Assembly: GCA_965229645.1 (NCBI GenBank)
Contig: OZ245893.1
Span: 124,001-188,000 of the forward strand
Length of the DNA stretch: 64,000 bases
Reading direction: 5' to 3'
From: CAXQZM01 sp965229645
Lineage (GTDB): Bacteria; Pseudomonadota; Alphaproteobacteria; UBA7985
Part shown: positions 1 to 9,489 of the stretch, one piece after another
How positions within the stretch are numbered: the first letter of the stretch is position 1
Layout of the letters: every line of letters starts with the position of its first letter
Notes under the pieces: generated by a model
The model's database searches: none
The model's input: the letters and a program-made list of their open reading frames with translations, nothing else
Told to the model about the DNA's origin: nothing
Made by a program: the position numbers and the translations under genes

Positions 1-2720
1 GACGGCTGACACGCAAGGGACGGTGACGGTCGATATTCTGGCAGACGTTGCTGTTGATGGTGTTAACCAAAGCAATGCAGCATCCAATCAACTTTCGTTC
101 GCCTATGATGTGGCGGCACCGACGGTAGCGCTCGCGACCAGTGCGACCGGGACGCTTACGGGCAGCTTTAGTGTGACGGCAACTTTCTCAGAGTCTGTGA
201 CGGGTTTTGTGGTTGGGGATGTTAGTGTTGTGAACGGGGCGGTGAGCAACTTCAGCGGCTCTGAAGCGACCTATAGCTTTGATGTGACGCCGACCGCTGA
301 CACGCAAGGGACGGTGACGGTCGATATTTTGGCAGACGTTGCTGTTGATGGTGTTAACCAGAGCAATACAGCCTCCAATCAACTTTCGTTCGCCTATGAT
401 GTGGCGGCACCGACGGTGGCGCTCGCGACCAATGCGTCTGGGACGCTTACGGGTAGCTTCAATGTGACGGCAACCTTCTCCGAGTCTGTGACGGGTTTTG
501 TGGTTGGGGATGTTACTGTTGTGAACGGGGCAGTGAGCAACTTCAGCGGCTCTGAAGCGACCTACAGTTTTGACGTGACGCCGACCGCTGACACGCAAGG
601 AACGATTACGGTCGATGTTCTGGCCGACGTTGCGGCTGATAGCGCCAGCAACGCCAACAAGGCGTCCAACCAGCTCTCCTTAGCTTATGACTTGGCGGTG
701 CCAACGGTGACTTTGACCACCACAGCGTCTGGGACGCTTACGGGCAGCTTTAGTGTGACGGCAACTTTCTCGGAGTCTGTGACGGGTTTTGTGGTTGGGG
801 ATGTCACTGTTGTGAACGGGGCGGTGAGCAACTTCAGTGGCTCTGATGCGACCTATAGCTTTGACGTGACACCAACGGCGAATACCCAAGGAACAGTGAC
901 GGTCGATGTTCTGGCAGATGTTGCTGTTGATGGTGTTAACCAGAGCAATACAGCATCCAACCAACTCTCGTTCGCCTACGACGCAACGGCGCCCTCGGTA
1001 ACGCTCGCGACTGGTGCGACTGGGACGCTTGCGGGCAGATTCAATGTGACGGCAACCTTCTCCGAGTCTGTGACGGGTTTTGTGGTTGGTGATGTTACTG
1101 TTGTGAACGGTGCTGTGAGCAACTTCACTGGCTCTGAAGCGACCTATAGCTTTGACGTGACGCCGACCGCTGACACGCAAGGGACGGTGACGGTCGATAT
1201 TCTGGCAGATGTTGCTGTTGATAGCGTCAACAACGGCAACACGGCGTCCAACCAGCTCTCTTTCGCTTATGATGTGGCCGCGCCGACGGTAACGCTCGCG
1301 ACCAATGCATCGGGAACGCTTACAGGCGGCTTTAGTGTGACGGCAACTTTCTCCGAGTCTGTGACGGGTTTTGTGGTTGGTGATGTTACTGTTGTGAACG
1401 GTGCTGTGAGCAACTTCAGCGGCTCTGAAGCGACCTATAGCTTTGACGTGACGCCGACGGCTGACACGCAGGGGACGGTGACGGTCGATGTTCTGGCCGA
1501 CGTTGCGGCTGATAGCGTTAGCAACGTCAACACGGCGTCAAACCAGCTTTCGTTCGCTTACGATGTGGCCGCGCCGACGGTAACGCTCGCGACCAGTGCG
1601 TCTGGGACGCTTACGGACAGCTTCAATGTGACGGCAACTTTCTCCGAGTCCGTGACGGGTTTTGTGGTTGGGGATGTGAGTGTTGTGAACGGGGCGGTGA
1701 GCAACTTCACTGGCTCTGAGGCGGTCTATAGCTTTGACGTGACGCCGACCGTCGATACGCAAGGGACGGTGACGGTCGATATTCTGGCAGACGTTGCTGT
1801 TGATGGTGTTAACCAAAGCAATGCAGCATCCAACCAACTTTCCTTCGCCTATGATGTGGCGGCACCGACGGTAGCGCTCGCGACCAGTGCGACGGGGACG
1901 CTTACGGACAGCTTTAGTGTGACGGCAACTTTCTCTGAGTCTGTGACGGGTTTTGTGGTTGATGATGTCACTGTTGTGAACGGGGCGGTGAGCAACTTCA
2001 GCGGCTCTGAAGCGACCTATAGCTTTGATGTGACGCCGACGGCTGACACGCAAGGAACAGTGACGGTTGATGTTATGGCCGACGTTGCTGTTGATGGTGT
2101 TAACCAAAGCAATGCAGCATCCAATCAACTTTCGTTCGCCTATGATGTGGCGGCACCGACGGTAGCGCTCGCGACCAGTGCGACTGGGACGCTTACGGGC
2201 AGCTTCAATGTGACGGCAACTTTCTCAGAGTCTGTGACGGGTTTTGTGGTTGGGGATGTGAGTGTTGTGAACGGGGCGGTGAGCAACTTCAGCGGCTCTG
2301 GGGCGGCCTATAGCTTTGACGTGACGCCGACCGCTGACACTCAGGGGACGGTGACGGTCGATGTTCTGGCCGACGTTGCGGCTGATAGCGTTAGCAACGC
2401 CAACACGGCATCAAATCAGCTTTCGTTCGCTTACGATGTTGCAGCGCCGACGGTAGCGCTCACGACCAGTGCGACTGGGACGCTTACGGGTAGCTTCAAT
2501 GTGACGGCCACCTTCTCCGAGTCTGTGACGGATTTTGTGGTTGGGGATGTCACTGTTGTGAACGGGGCAGTGAGCAACTTCAGCGGCTCTGAAGCGACCT
2601 ACAGTTTTGACGTGACGCCGACCGCTGACACGCAAGGAACAGTGACGGTCGATGTTCCGGCCGACGTTGCTGTTGATGGCGTGAACCAGGGCAATGAGGC
2701 TTCTAACCAGCTTTCTTTCT
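1..2720 (+). repeat. Homogenised tandem array of 291-bp (97-aa) Ig-like repeats
   Basis: The same landmark (ACGCAAGG or a close variant) recurs at 11, 302, 593, 884, 1175, 1466, 1757, 2048, 2339 and 2630, an exact 291-bp period. Each unit reads FSESVTGFVVGDV, then a hydrophobic strand pattern, then ASNQLSFAYD. Units differ mainly in one short linker, which alternates between VDGVNQSN-like and ADSVSNAN-like versions. Near identity at DNA level points to recent expansion or gene conversion. The array continues beyond the left edge. Confidence 0.95.
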
Positions 2721-5700
2721 CCTACGACTCAGTTTTGCCCTCGGTCCAACTAAGCACAGATGTCTCAGACCCCTTGAACGCGAGTTCCTTTACCGTCGAG
2801 GCAACCTTCTCAGAACCTGTGTCGCTGTCTGACCTGGACGGTTTGACCCTTGTTAATGCGACAAGAGGGGATATCACGGTAGAGTCCACGACGGAATGGA
2901 CATTTGAGGTAACGCCCGACACAGACGGAGAGGTGAGGGTTGATATGGCGGCGGGCGTTGCCGTTGATGATGCGGGAAATCCCAGCGCGGCGGCCTCAAC
3001 TTTGGCTTTGACCGCGGACTATACGCCGCCGACTGTCGCAATCTCAACGCCAGCGTCCAGCCCCGTTGGGGGGACGTTCACGGTCAAGGCAGTGTTTTCA
3101 GAGCCCGTCTACGATACCTTTATCGACGTTCCCGTGCTGGTGACGAACGGGACCTATACGTCTATCGATGTGATCTCCGAAACCGAATACAGCATTGATG
3201 TGACGCCCGACGCAGATGGAGAGGTGACCGTGCAAGTGGTCGAAGGGGCGGCAGCGGATGCAGCGGGGAACTTGAACCCAGCATCCGATATATTCTCCAT
3301 TTCCGTCGACTTATCTTTGCCGACGGTTTCGCTCAGCACGGGGGCCTATTCGCCTGTGGTCGATACCTTCCGCGTCACCGCAACATTCTCTGAGGATGTG
3401 ACGGGATTTGACTCGAATGATGTGACCCTGGGCAACGGAGTTTTGTCGAATTTTAGTAGTAGTGATGAGGAGCCAATCTATACCTTTGACGTGACGCCGC
3501 AAGCAACCGGCGATGTGACGGTGGATGTGGCGGCAGGGGTTGCCCAGAGCACCAGCACGGGCAAGTCGAACGCGACGGCGGTGCAGTTGTTGCGGGTAGC
3601 CGATTTGAGCGACGGCCTGGTGGGGATCGAACAAATCTACGGGGGCGGCACCGCCGTGCGTGATAATTGGGGGTCGATCAATGACGAAGTTGCGGGATGG
3701 GACTCGAATAATGTGTCATGTGTCAGCGTCGTGCCGACGGCAGACACCTCCTCTAGCGTGGATTGCGTGGATGCAAACTACACGGACGAATGGAGCTGGC
3801 GCGGTAAATCGGGCGATACGAACGTGGGCGTCGATGGCCCGCGCGGCACGGGCGTTCATGCCTGGGGTACAGGGGGAACGGTGGCGTCTTTCGAAACCAG
3901 TGAGTCGCTTGTGATGGGGTTCACGGATTCAATTTACCCAGACAATGGTTTCGTTGATCATGACCCGATTGGGGCCATCGGCGCGCGCCAAGCTTACAGT
4001 TTGGGTATAACGGGGGCGGGCGTCAAAGTCGCGGTCGTAGATACGGGGATTGACACGGATCATGTGGATTTGGACGGCAAAATCACGAGTCAGTACGATC
4101 TCTGTAAAGATACGGCTGGTGTGTATAATTGCGATACCGTTGACACTGGTACTGGAGACCACGGCACCCACGTTGCGGGAATTATCGCCGCGAAAAAGGA
4201 TGAGTCTGGAATGCACGGTGTCGCCTACGACGCTGAACTTGTCAGCATCTATTTTGCCGAAAACAGCGAACTTGGATTGCTCAGTGACGAACAGGATTTT
4301 GCCGATGCAATTGATGGTGCCGTCACCAACGGGGTGCGTATTTTCAACAACTCTTGGGGAACGGTGTCCGAAGACAACACCAACACATTCTTTGATGATC
4401 AAGAATTGGTAAAGAACGCCGTCGCAAGCGCGATCGCACAAGGCTCTGTCTTCGTTTGGGCGGCAGGAAATTCCTACTCCGAAAATACGGGTCTCGATGC
4501 TCACAATACGTCGCAAAATGCGAAGGCTGCCTTGAAGTACGAGGAATTTATGGGGGGATTTGTGAATGTCGTGAACCTGGTTTGGGACGATAGCGCTGAC
4601 GAGTGGGTCATCTCAAACGAACTTTCCAACTCAAGCAATGAAGCCAATTCGCAAATTTGCGGCGTAACCAAGGACTATTGCTTGGGCGCCCCAGGGTCTT
4701 TGATCGTATCGACTGTTCCAGATCATGGCTATCTTCCAAACAGCGGTACCTCCATGGCCGCGCCCATGGTTTCGGGTGGTTTGGCGCTGCTGTTCCAGGC
4801 TTTCCCTTATGTGGAAACTGCCGACATTTTGGAATTGCTGTTCGTCACCGCCGACGACTTGGGCGCCGAAGGGGTCGATGAGATCTATGGTCACGGCATG
4901 ATGAACTTGGCGGCGGCCCTCGAACCCTCGGGGTCTTTGACCATCGCGACCAGCAGTTCGACGGCGACCAATACGGGCTTGTCGCTTACGGGGGCGTCCC
5001 TGTCTGGGGACAGCGCCTTCGTTGGGGCCATGAGCACGGCGGCCAGTGACATGGTGGCGCTCGATGCCTTTGACCGCGCTTATACGGTTGGGGCCACGGG
5101 CATGACGACCTTGGGCGAGACGGAGACCCTGAGTGCCGCGGGACTCTCCGATACGCTACGCGCTGATTTTGAGGGCCTGGCGGGCTTTGGATCGCCCATC
5201 ACCGAAGCGGCGGCCTTGGGCAATGCCGTGGCCGCCATGGACGATCAGATCAGCCTGCCCGACGCGACTCTCAACTATCGCGCCGTTTCCAAGGAAACGT
5301 CCACCCTGGCCGAAGTGCAGTACGTGGCCTTGTCGAGCGGGGACGGCTGGCAAGTCGGCCAGTCCATCGCCCTAACCCAAGAACAAGGGCAGCTGTTCGG
5401 CAACGTCGGCACGGGCGCTTACGCCTTGGCCGATGCGGCCACCACCCTGACGGTCGGCAGCAACGGCACGCGCCAACTTGGCGAGGATTGGACGCTGTTT
5501 GGCGGCGTCGGCCTGTCGCAGACTGCGGTGGTGCCCGCCGCGGCCAGCGTCATCGCCATGTCCGACCAAATTACCTCCGCGTCGGCGGTCATGGGCCTGC
5601 GTCGCGACCAGTTAGGGCTCGACCAAACCGCGAGTTTTGCCGTGCAGGTCAGCCAAGATCGGCGGGTTCTGAACGGCTCCGCCCTCACAACCATCCCCGT

Positions 5701-5887
5701 CGGCCGTGACGACGGCGGGGTGATCGTACTTGAGGAGACGCGCCTGGACGAAGCCGCGCTCTCCATCGTTCCCAAGGTCGAAATGACCTACGAGGAGCAA
5801 ATCAACGTCAACGCCAATATCACCTACTCCGCCTCGTCGAGCGAATTGGAAAACGTGCTCGCCATTGATTTTGAGCGGGCGTTTTAG
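1..5887 (+). CDS. Giant Ig-repeat subtilisin-like (S8) secreted protease with C-terminal barrel-like domain (5' end outside window)
   Basis: The frame is open from the first bases, so the start lies upstream. The visible 1,961 or so codons begin with ten near-identical 97-residue bacterial Ig-like repeats (to about base 2720), followed by three diverged Ig-like units (to about 3600). A subtilase domain follows. Its catalytic Asp is at 4040-4042 (VAVVDTGID), His at 4160-4162 (GDHGTHVAGI) and Ser at 4751-4753 (GTSMAAPMVSGG), all in canonical contexts. About 330 residues follow and end in Phe (DFERAF). The terminal Phe and alternating hydrophobic pattern resemble an outer-membrane autotransporter barrel, but I cannot confirm the fold. 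From about base 3600 on the protein is a paralogue of the next gene. Likely role: surface-anchored or self-translocating serine protease with an Ig-type stalk. Protease assignment is strong; the secretion mode is inferred. Confidence 0.85.
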   Translation, partial: TADTQGTVTVDILADVAVDGVNQSNAASNQLSFAYDVAAPTVALATSATGTLTGSFSVTATFSESVTGFVVGDVSVVNGAVSNFSGSEATYSFDVTPTADTQGTVTVDILADVAVDGVNQSNTASNQLSFAYDVAAPTVALATNASGTLTGSFNVTATFSESVTGFVVGDVTVVNGAVSNFSGSEATYSFDVTPTADTQGTITVDVLADVAADSASNANKASNQLSLAYDLAVPTVTLTTTASGTLTGSFSVTATFSESVTGFVVGDVTVVNGAVSNFSGSDATYSFDVTPTANTQGTVTVDVLADVAVDGVNQSNTASNQLSFAYDATAPSVTLATGATGTLAGRFNVTATFSESVTGFVVGDVTVVNGAVSNFTGSEATYSFDVTPTADTQGTVTVDILADVAVDSVNNGNTASNQLSFAYDVAAPTVTLATNASGTLTGGFSVTATFSESVTGFVVGDVTVVNGAVSNFSGSEATYSFDVTPTADTQGTVTVDVLADVAADSVSNVNTASNQLSFAYDVAAPTVTLATSASGTLTDSFNVTATFSESVTGFVVGDVSVVNGAVSNFTGSEAVYSFDVTPTVDTQGTVTVDILADVAVDGVNQSNAASNQLSFAYDVAAPTVALATSATGTLTDSFSVTATFSESVTGFVVDDVTVVNGAVSNFSGSEATYSFDVTPTADTQGTVTVDVMADVAVDGVNQSNAASNQLSFAYDVAAPTVALATSATGTLTGSFNVTATFSESVTGFVVGDVSVVNGAVSNFSGSGAAYSFDVTPTADTQGTVTVDVLADVAADSVSNANTASNQLSFAYDVAAPTVALTTSATGTLTGSFNVTATFSESVTDFVVGDVTVVNGAVSNFSGSEATYSFDVTPTADTQGTVTVDVPADVAVDGVNQGNEASNQLSFSYDSVLPSVQLSTDVSDPLNASSFTVEATFSEPVSLSDLDGLTLVNATRGDITVESTTEWTFEVTPDTDGEVRVDMAAGVAVDDAGNPSAAASTLALTADYTPPTVAISTPASSPVGGTFTVKAVFSEPVYDTFIDVPVLVTNGTYTSIDVISETEYSIDVTPDADGEVTVQVVEGAAADAAGNLNPASDIFSISVDLSLPTVSLSTGAYSPVVDTFRVTATFSEDVTGFDSNDVTLGNGVLSNFSSSDEEPIYTFDVTPQATGDVTVDVAAGVAQSTSTGKSNATAVQLLRVADLSDGLVGIEQIYGGGTAVRDNWGSINDEVAGWDSNNVSCVSVVPTADTSSSVDCVDANYTDEWSWRGKSGDTNVGVDGPRGTGVHAWGTGGTVASFETSESLVMGFTDSIYPDNGFVDHDPIGAIGARQAYSLGITGAGVKVAVVDTGIDTDHVDLDGKITSQYDLCKDTAGVYNCDTVDTGTGDHGTHVAGIIAAKKDESGMHGVAYDAELVSIYFAENSELGLLSDEQDFADAIDGAVTNGVRIFNNSWGTVSEDNTNTFFDDQELVKNAVASAIAQGSVFVWAAGNSYSENTGLDAHNTSQNAKAALKYEEFMGGFVNVVNLVWDDSADEWVISNELSNSSNEANSQICGVTKDYCLGAPGSLIVSTVPDHGYLPNSGTSMAAPMVSGGLALLFQAFPYVETADILELLFVTADDLGAEGVDEIYGHGMMNLAAALEPSGSLTIATSSSTATNTGLSLTGASLSGDSAFVGAMSTAASDMVALDAFDRAYTVGATGMTTLGETETLSAAGLSDTLRADFEGLAGFGSPITEAAALGNAVAAMDDQISLPDATLNYRAVSKETSTLAEVQYVALSSGDGWQVGQSIALTQEQGQLFGNVGTGAYALADAATTLTVGSNGTRQLGEDWTLFGGVGLSQTAVVPAAASVIAMSDQITSASAVMGLRRDQLGLDQTASFAVQVSQDRRVLNGSALTTIPVGRDDGGVIVLEETRLDEAALSIVPKVEMTYEEQINVNANITYSASSSELENVLAIDFERAF

Positions 5888-6269
5888 GGCGCGCTGGAGA
5901 GACAGGAGGTGGGATTTGCGCTTTTCGTAGCCCCGTAACGGGTCATGGCGCTCCAACGCACCCGTCGTTCCGCGCGCAGCGCACTCCCGTTGGCAGCGGA
6001 TGAGGCGGAAATTTCCACCCTCGCGCCCACCCATTCTCCTCTGTCGAGCGGTGTCTTTCGGGTGTCGTTTGGCAAGGCACGAGGTTCGTGCCGTCTGTAC
6101 TTTCCCAACCGCTCAGTGCTGAACCCTGCGACTGCGCACAACAAGAAATAGTGCAAAATGGGTCGTGCATCCCGTCCCACGCTTGTGAACGTGCATCTGG
6201 GATTTTTCTTGAAAGATACCCTTGGGTAAGACTAGATACGCTCTGTTTCGAATCCTTGGGGAGATGTGC
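5888..6269 (+). other. Intergenic region with a possible sigma70-type promoter for the second subtilase
   Basis: No convincing gene is seen. A TTGAAA at 6209-6214 and a TAGATA at 6233-6238, 18 bp apart, make a plausible but unproven promoter for the gene starting at 6270. A ribosome binding site (GGGGAGA, 6258-6264) precedes that start. Confidence 0.35.
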
Positions 6270-8633
6270 ATGAAAAGCAGAGGCATCAATTTGGCAGCGG
6301 TTGCGATGGTGGCGGCGCTGATGGCGGCGTGCGACCTTGGCGGATCTACCGAAGTTGACGAAGACTCCAATGAAGCCGAGTACGATGAATTGGACGGCAC
6401 CGATGAAGTCTATGACGGGGGCACGTTAGAGCGGGATGACTTGGGGGCGGTTACGGACGACGTTGGCTGGGCGGAGGTCGAGGCTTGTAGCGGCACCGTG
6501 CCAGGTGGGGCCGACGCGGGTGTTGGATGCGTGGACACAAACTACACCGACAAATGGAGTTGGCGCGGCGCCGAGGGAGATTCGGTCACGGGCGCGAGCG
6601 GCCCTCGGGGTGTCGATGTCGCTGTTTGGGGCGATCCCGTTACTGTGAGCAGTTCGAACAGCGACGATGAGACCTACGCCATGGGCAATAAGGACGACTC
6701 AAATCTGCACGACCCGATCGGCGCCATTGGCGCGCGGCAAGCCTATAGCTTGGGATTGACGGGTGCGGGGGTAACGGTGGCAGTGGTGGATACACCAATC
6801 TATGCGGAGCATTCTGAATTGGCTGACAAAGTTATCGCGGAGTATGATGCTTGTATTGGCTGTGAGCCTACCGCACTCGACGAACTTTTCCCCCCCCAAG
6901 GGGATCATGGAACGCATGTCGCGGGTATCATCGGTGCCAAGCATGATGGAACAGAAATGCATGGTATCGCCTATGATGCAGATATCGTGAGCGTTGCCTT
7001 TCTCGAGCATTTTGGCGGCGGCTTAAGTCTAGAACTGGACGATTTGGCGGATGGAATCACGGGCGCGGTGGGCAGCGGCGCACGTATTTTCAACAATTCC
7101 TGGGGATCTAATAGCCTTGAAAACAATGATACGCTTTTTGACGACGCCTATCTTCGGAGCGCGGCTGCGGATGCCATCGCGCAGGGATCGGTCTTTGTCT
7201 GGGCGGCGGGAAATTCTTACAGTGAGAATACGGATTTGGGTGCAAACAACACCTCGCAAGAGGCCAAGGCCGCTCTAAAGTACGCGGAATTTGCCAATGG
7301 GTTCGTCAATGTCGTGAACCTCGTCTACGACAACAACGCGGCGGCCTGGGTGATTTCTAACGAATTGTCGGACTCCGACGAAGAAGCCGATTCGCAAGTC
7401 TGCGGGGTCACGAAGAATTACTGCCTGGGTGCGCCTGGTACCAACATCTACTCCAGCATAGGCGCGGAAGGGGAGTACGCCACATACAATGGCACCTCTA
7501 TGGCCGCGCCCATGGTTTCGGGAGGGATCGCCATCTTGTTTCAGGCCTTTCCTTACGTCGAGACCGCCGACATCTTGGACTTGCTGTTCGCCACCGCCGA
7601 CGATTTGGGCGCCGAAGGGGTCGATGAAGTTTATGGCCACGGCATGATGAACCTCGCGGCGGCTTTGGAACCGTCAGGGTCTTTGAACATTGCCACCAGC
7701 AGTTCGACGGCGACCAACACGGGCTTGGCGCTCACGGGGGCGTCGCTGTCGGGCGATAGCGCCTTCGTCGGGGCGATCAGCGCGGCGGCGAGCGACATGG
7801 TCGCGCTCGACGCCTTTGATCGCGCCTATACGGTCGGGGCCCTGGGCATGACCACCTTGAGCGAAACGAGCGCCCTGAGCGCCGCAGGGCTCTCCGATAC
7901 GCTGCGCGCTGATTTTGAGGGTCTGGCGAGCTTCGGCTCGCCGATCACGGAAGTGGCGGCGACGGGCGACGCGGTGGCCAGCGTCGCCGAGCAGATTCGC
8001 CTGCCCGACGCCGCTCTCAACTATCGCGCGGTTTCCAAGGAAACATCCACCTTGGCCGAAGTGCAGTACGTGGCCTTGTCGAGCGGGGACGGCTGGCAGG
8101 TCGGCCAGTCCATCGCCCTGACCCAAGAACAAGGGCAACTGTTCGGCAACGCGGGCACGGGCGCTTACGCCTTGGCCGATACGGCCACCACCCTGACGGT
8201 CGGTAGCAACGGCACGCGCCAACTCGGCGAGGATTGGACGCTGTTTGGCGGCGTCGGCCTATCGCAGACGGCGGTGGTGCCTGCCGCGGCCAGCGTCATC
8301 GCCATGTCCGACCAAATTACCTCCGCGTCGGCGGTCATGGGCCTGCGCCGCGACCAGTTGGGCGCGGACCAAACCGGCAGTTTTGCGGTGCAACTTAGCC
8401 AAGATCGGCGGGTGCTGGACGGGTCGGCCCTGACAACCATTCCCGTTGGGCGCGACGACGGCGGCGTGATCGTGCTGGAGGAAACCTATTTGAACGAAGC
8501 GGCGCTCTCGATTGTTCCGACGCTTGAAATGACCTATGAGGATCAGCTGAACCTTACCGCGACCGTCGCCTATTCGGCCTCCGCCAGCGCTCTAGAAAAT
8601 GTTTTGGCCGTCGATTTGGAAAGATCATTCTAA
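6270..8633 (+). CDS. Subtilisin-like (S8) lipoprotein protease, NalP/SphB1-like architecture
   Basis: The start at 6270 gives MKSRGINLAAVAMVAALMAAC, a lipoprotein signal with the lipobox LMAAC, preceded by GGGGAGA. An in-frame ATG at 6222 lies upstream but would bury the signal. An acidic linker follows, then the S8 domain: Asp at 6789-6791 (VAVVDTPIY), His at 6906-6908 (GDHGTHVAGI) and Ser at 7497-7499 (GTSMAAPMVSGG). The usual DTG after the first catalytic residue is DTP here. The last 330 or so residues are almost identical to the C-terminus of the preceding protease and end in Phe (ERSF). Lipoprotein S8 autotransporters (NalP, SphB1) are a known class and this arrangement fits them. Its stop overlaps the start of the I78-like inhibitor gene, suggesting coupled translation. 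Confidence 0.85.
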   Translation: MKSRGINLAAVAMVAALMAACDLGGSTEVDEDSNEAEYDELDGTDEVYDGGTLERDDLGAVTDDVGWAEVEACSGTVPGGADAGVGCVDTNYTDKWSWRGAEGDSVTGASGPRGVDVAVWGDPVTVSSSNSDDETYAMGNKDDSNLHDPIGAIGARQAYSLGLTGAGVTVAVVDTPIYAEHSELADKVIAEYDACIGCEPTALDELFPPQGDHGTHVAGIIGAKHDGTEMHGIAYDADIVSVAFLEHFGGGLSLELDDLADGITGAVGSGARIFNNSWGSNSLENNDTLFDDAYLRSAAADAIAQGSVFVWAAGNSYSENTDLGANNTSQEAKAALKYAEFANGFVNVVNLVYDNNAAAWVISNELSDSDEEADSQVCGVTKNYCLGAPGTNIYSSIGAEGEYATYNGTSMAAPMVSGGIAILFQAFPYVETADILDLLFATADDLGAEGVDEVYGHGMMNLAAALEPSGSLNIATSSSTATNTGLALTGASLSGDSAFVGAISAAASDMVALDAFDRAYTVGALGMTTLSETSALSAAGLSDTLRADFEGLASFGSPITEVAATGDAVASVAEQIRLPDAALNYRAVSKETSTLAEVQYVALSSGDGWQVGQSIALTQEQGQLFGNAGTGAYALADTATTLTVGSNGTRQLGEDWTLFGGVGLSQTAVVPAAASVIAMSDQITSASAVMGLRRDQLGADQTGSFAVQLSQDRRVLDGSALTTIPVGRDDGGVIVLEETYLNEAALSIVPTLEMTYEDQLNLTATVAYSASASALENVLAVDLERSF

Positions 8634-8974
8634 TGCCTCCTGTTTCGATTTTTGCCGTCATGATCGCGGGCGCTCTGTTGGGCTGCAACCCCCAGGGGAC
8701 TGACCCCTCGTCGGACGCGCCTTCGGATAATCTTCCCGCCACAGGGCAGCTTTCGTTGGAGCCGCCGCCGCGGGGCCGCTGCCCCGCCTATCAGGGCGCC
8801 TTGGATCATCTGGTCGGGGAACTGCTGGACGATGTCCGTGATCAGATCCCCGCCGAGGGCGATCAGTTTGCCACCCGTGTGCCAGGGCGCATCTATACCC
8901 AAGAGTATCGGCGTGATCGAACTTTGGCTTTTCTGGACGCCGAGGGACGCATCGAGCATGTGAGTTGCGGCTGA
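8633..8974 (+). CDS. Small lipoprotein resembling I78-family peptidase inhibitors
   Basis: A 113-residue protein whose ATG overlaps the stop of the subtilase gene (TAATG). The N-terminus MPPVSIFAVMIAGALLGC is a lipoprotein signal with lipobox ALLGC. The mature part runs from CPAYQGALDHLVG through PGRIYTQEYRRDRTLAFLD to IEHVSCG. I78 inhibitors show the same order: an N-terminal Cys and A..G.VG helix, a PG-T-DYR-DR-LD segment, and a C-terminal I..V.CG. I therefore infer a periplasmic or outer-membrane inhibitor of serine proteases that protects the cell from, or regulates, the co-encoded subtilase. The family match is by eye; the overlap with the protease gene supports it. Confidence 0.7.
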   Translation: MPPVSIFAVMIAGALLGCNPQGTDPSSDAPSDNLPATGQLSLEPPPRGRCPAYQGALDHLVGELLDDVRDQIPAEGDQFATRVPGRIYTQEYRRDRTLAFLDAEGRIEHVSCG

Positions 8975-9489
8975 CCCAGGCGCACGGCAGGTTCGGCTTT
9001 GTGGCCCAAAAGTCAGAAGCCCCCACCCGACGTCATCTAGCGTGGTGCGAAGCGACGTCGCAGGATCCAGCCCAGGTCGGGGGCAGGAAGTGCAGACGGC
9101 ACGCGCTTTGTGTTCTGGAGCCAAAATACGCGCGCACGACTTCCAGATTGCGACAACTCGTTACAGATTGACGCTCACGGGAAATGAATTTTTCCGCCTT
9201 TTGGGTGTTGTATCGCGTAGAAACCTTACCTGAATCAACGGCGACCCGTCGTAGGAGGATCGGGTGATCGGCGTGAGCTTAACGGTCCTAAGGATGGCTC
9301 ACCCTCCCTTCGGTTGATTGGTCGACGCTGACGCGTAGGGGCTCTAAGGCGGCGGGTTCGCAGGACGCGCCGCAGGTGGTCAACGAACTAAAGAGTACGA
9401 GCATGCGCCCAAGATACACCGACGAACAAATCTCAACGCCCGCCGACGCAGCCTTGGACAAGCCTGTTGCGGGGTCTATACGGGCCCCC
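8975..9489 (+). other. Intergenic region with a copy of a short dispersed repeat
   Basis: No convincing gene. Bases about 9033-9100 hold a sequence centred on GCGAAGCGACGTCGCAGGAT that recurs near 46351-46406, with a weaker relative near 17413-17440. Start codons at 9376 (GTG) and 9403 are in frame with the following giant gene but would place its signal peptide far inside the protein. Confidence 0.5.

Noticed and set aside
188..2635. Several open frames on the minus strand across the Ig-repeat array
   Set aside because: They recur with the 291-bp period, have His/Arg-rich composition, and are antisense shadows of the repeated coding frame.
3929..4516. 195-codon minus-strand frame inside the subtilase gene
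   Set aside because: It lies wholly antisense to the S8 catalytic domain, whose motifs are unmistakable on the plus strand.
6222..6269. Upstream start for the second subtilase
   Set aside because: It lacks a ribosome binding site and would displace the lipoprotein signal peptide that begins at 6270.
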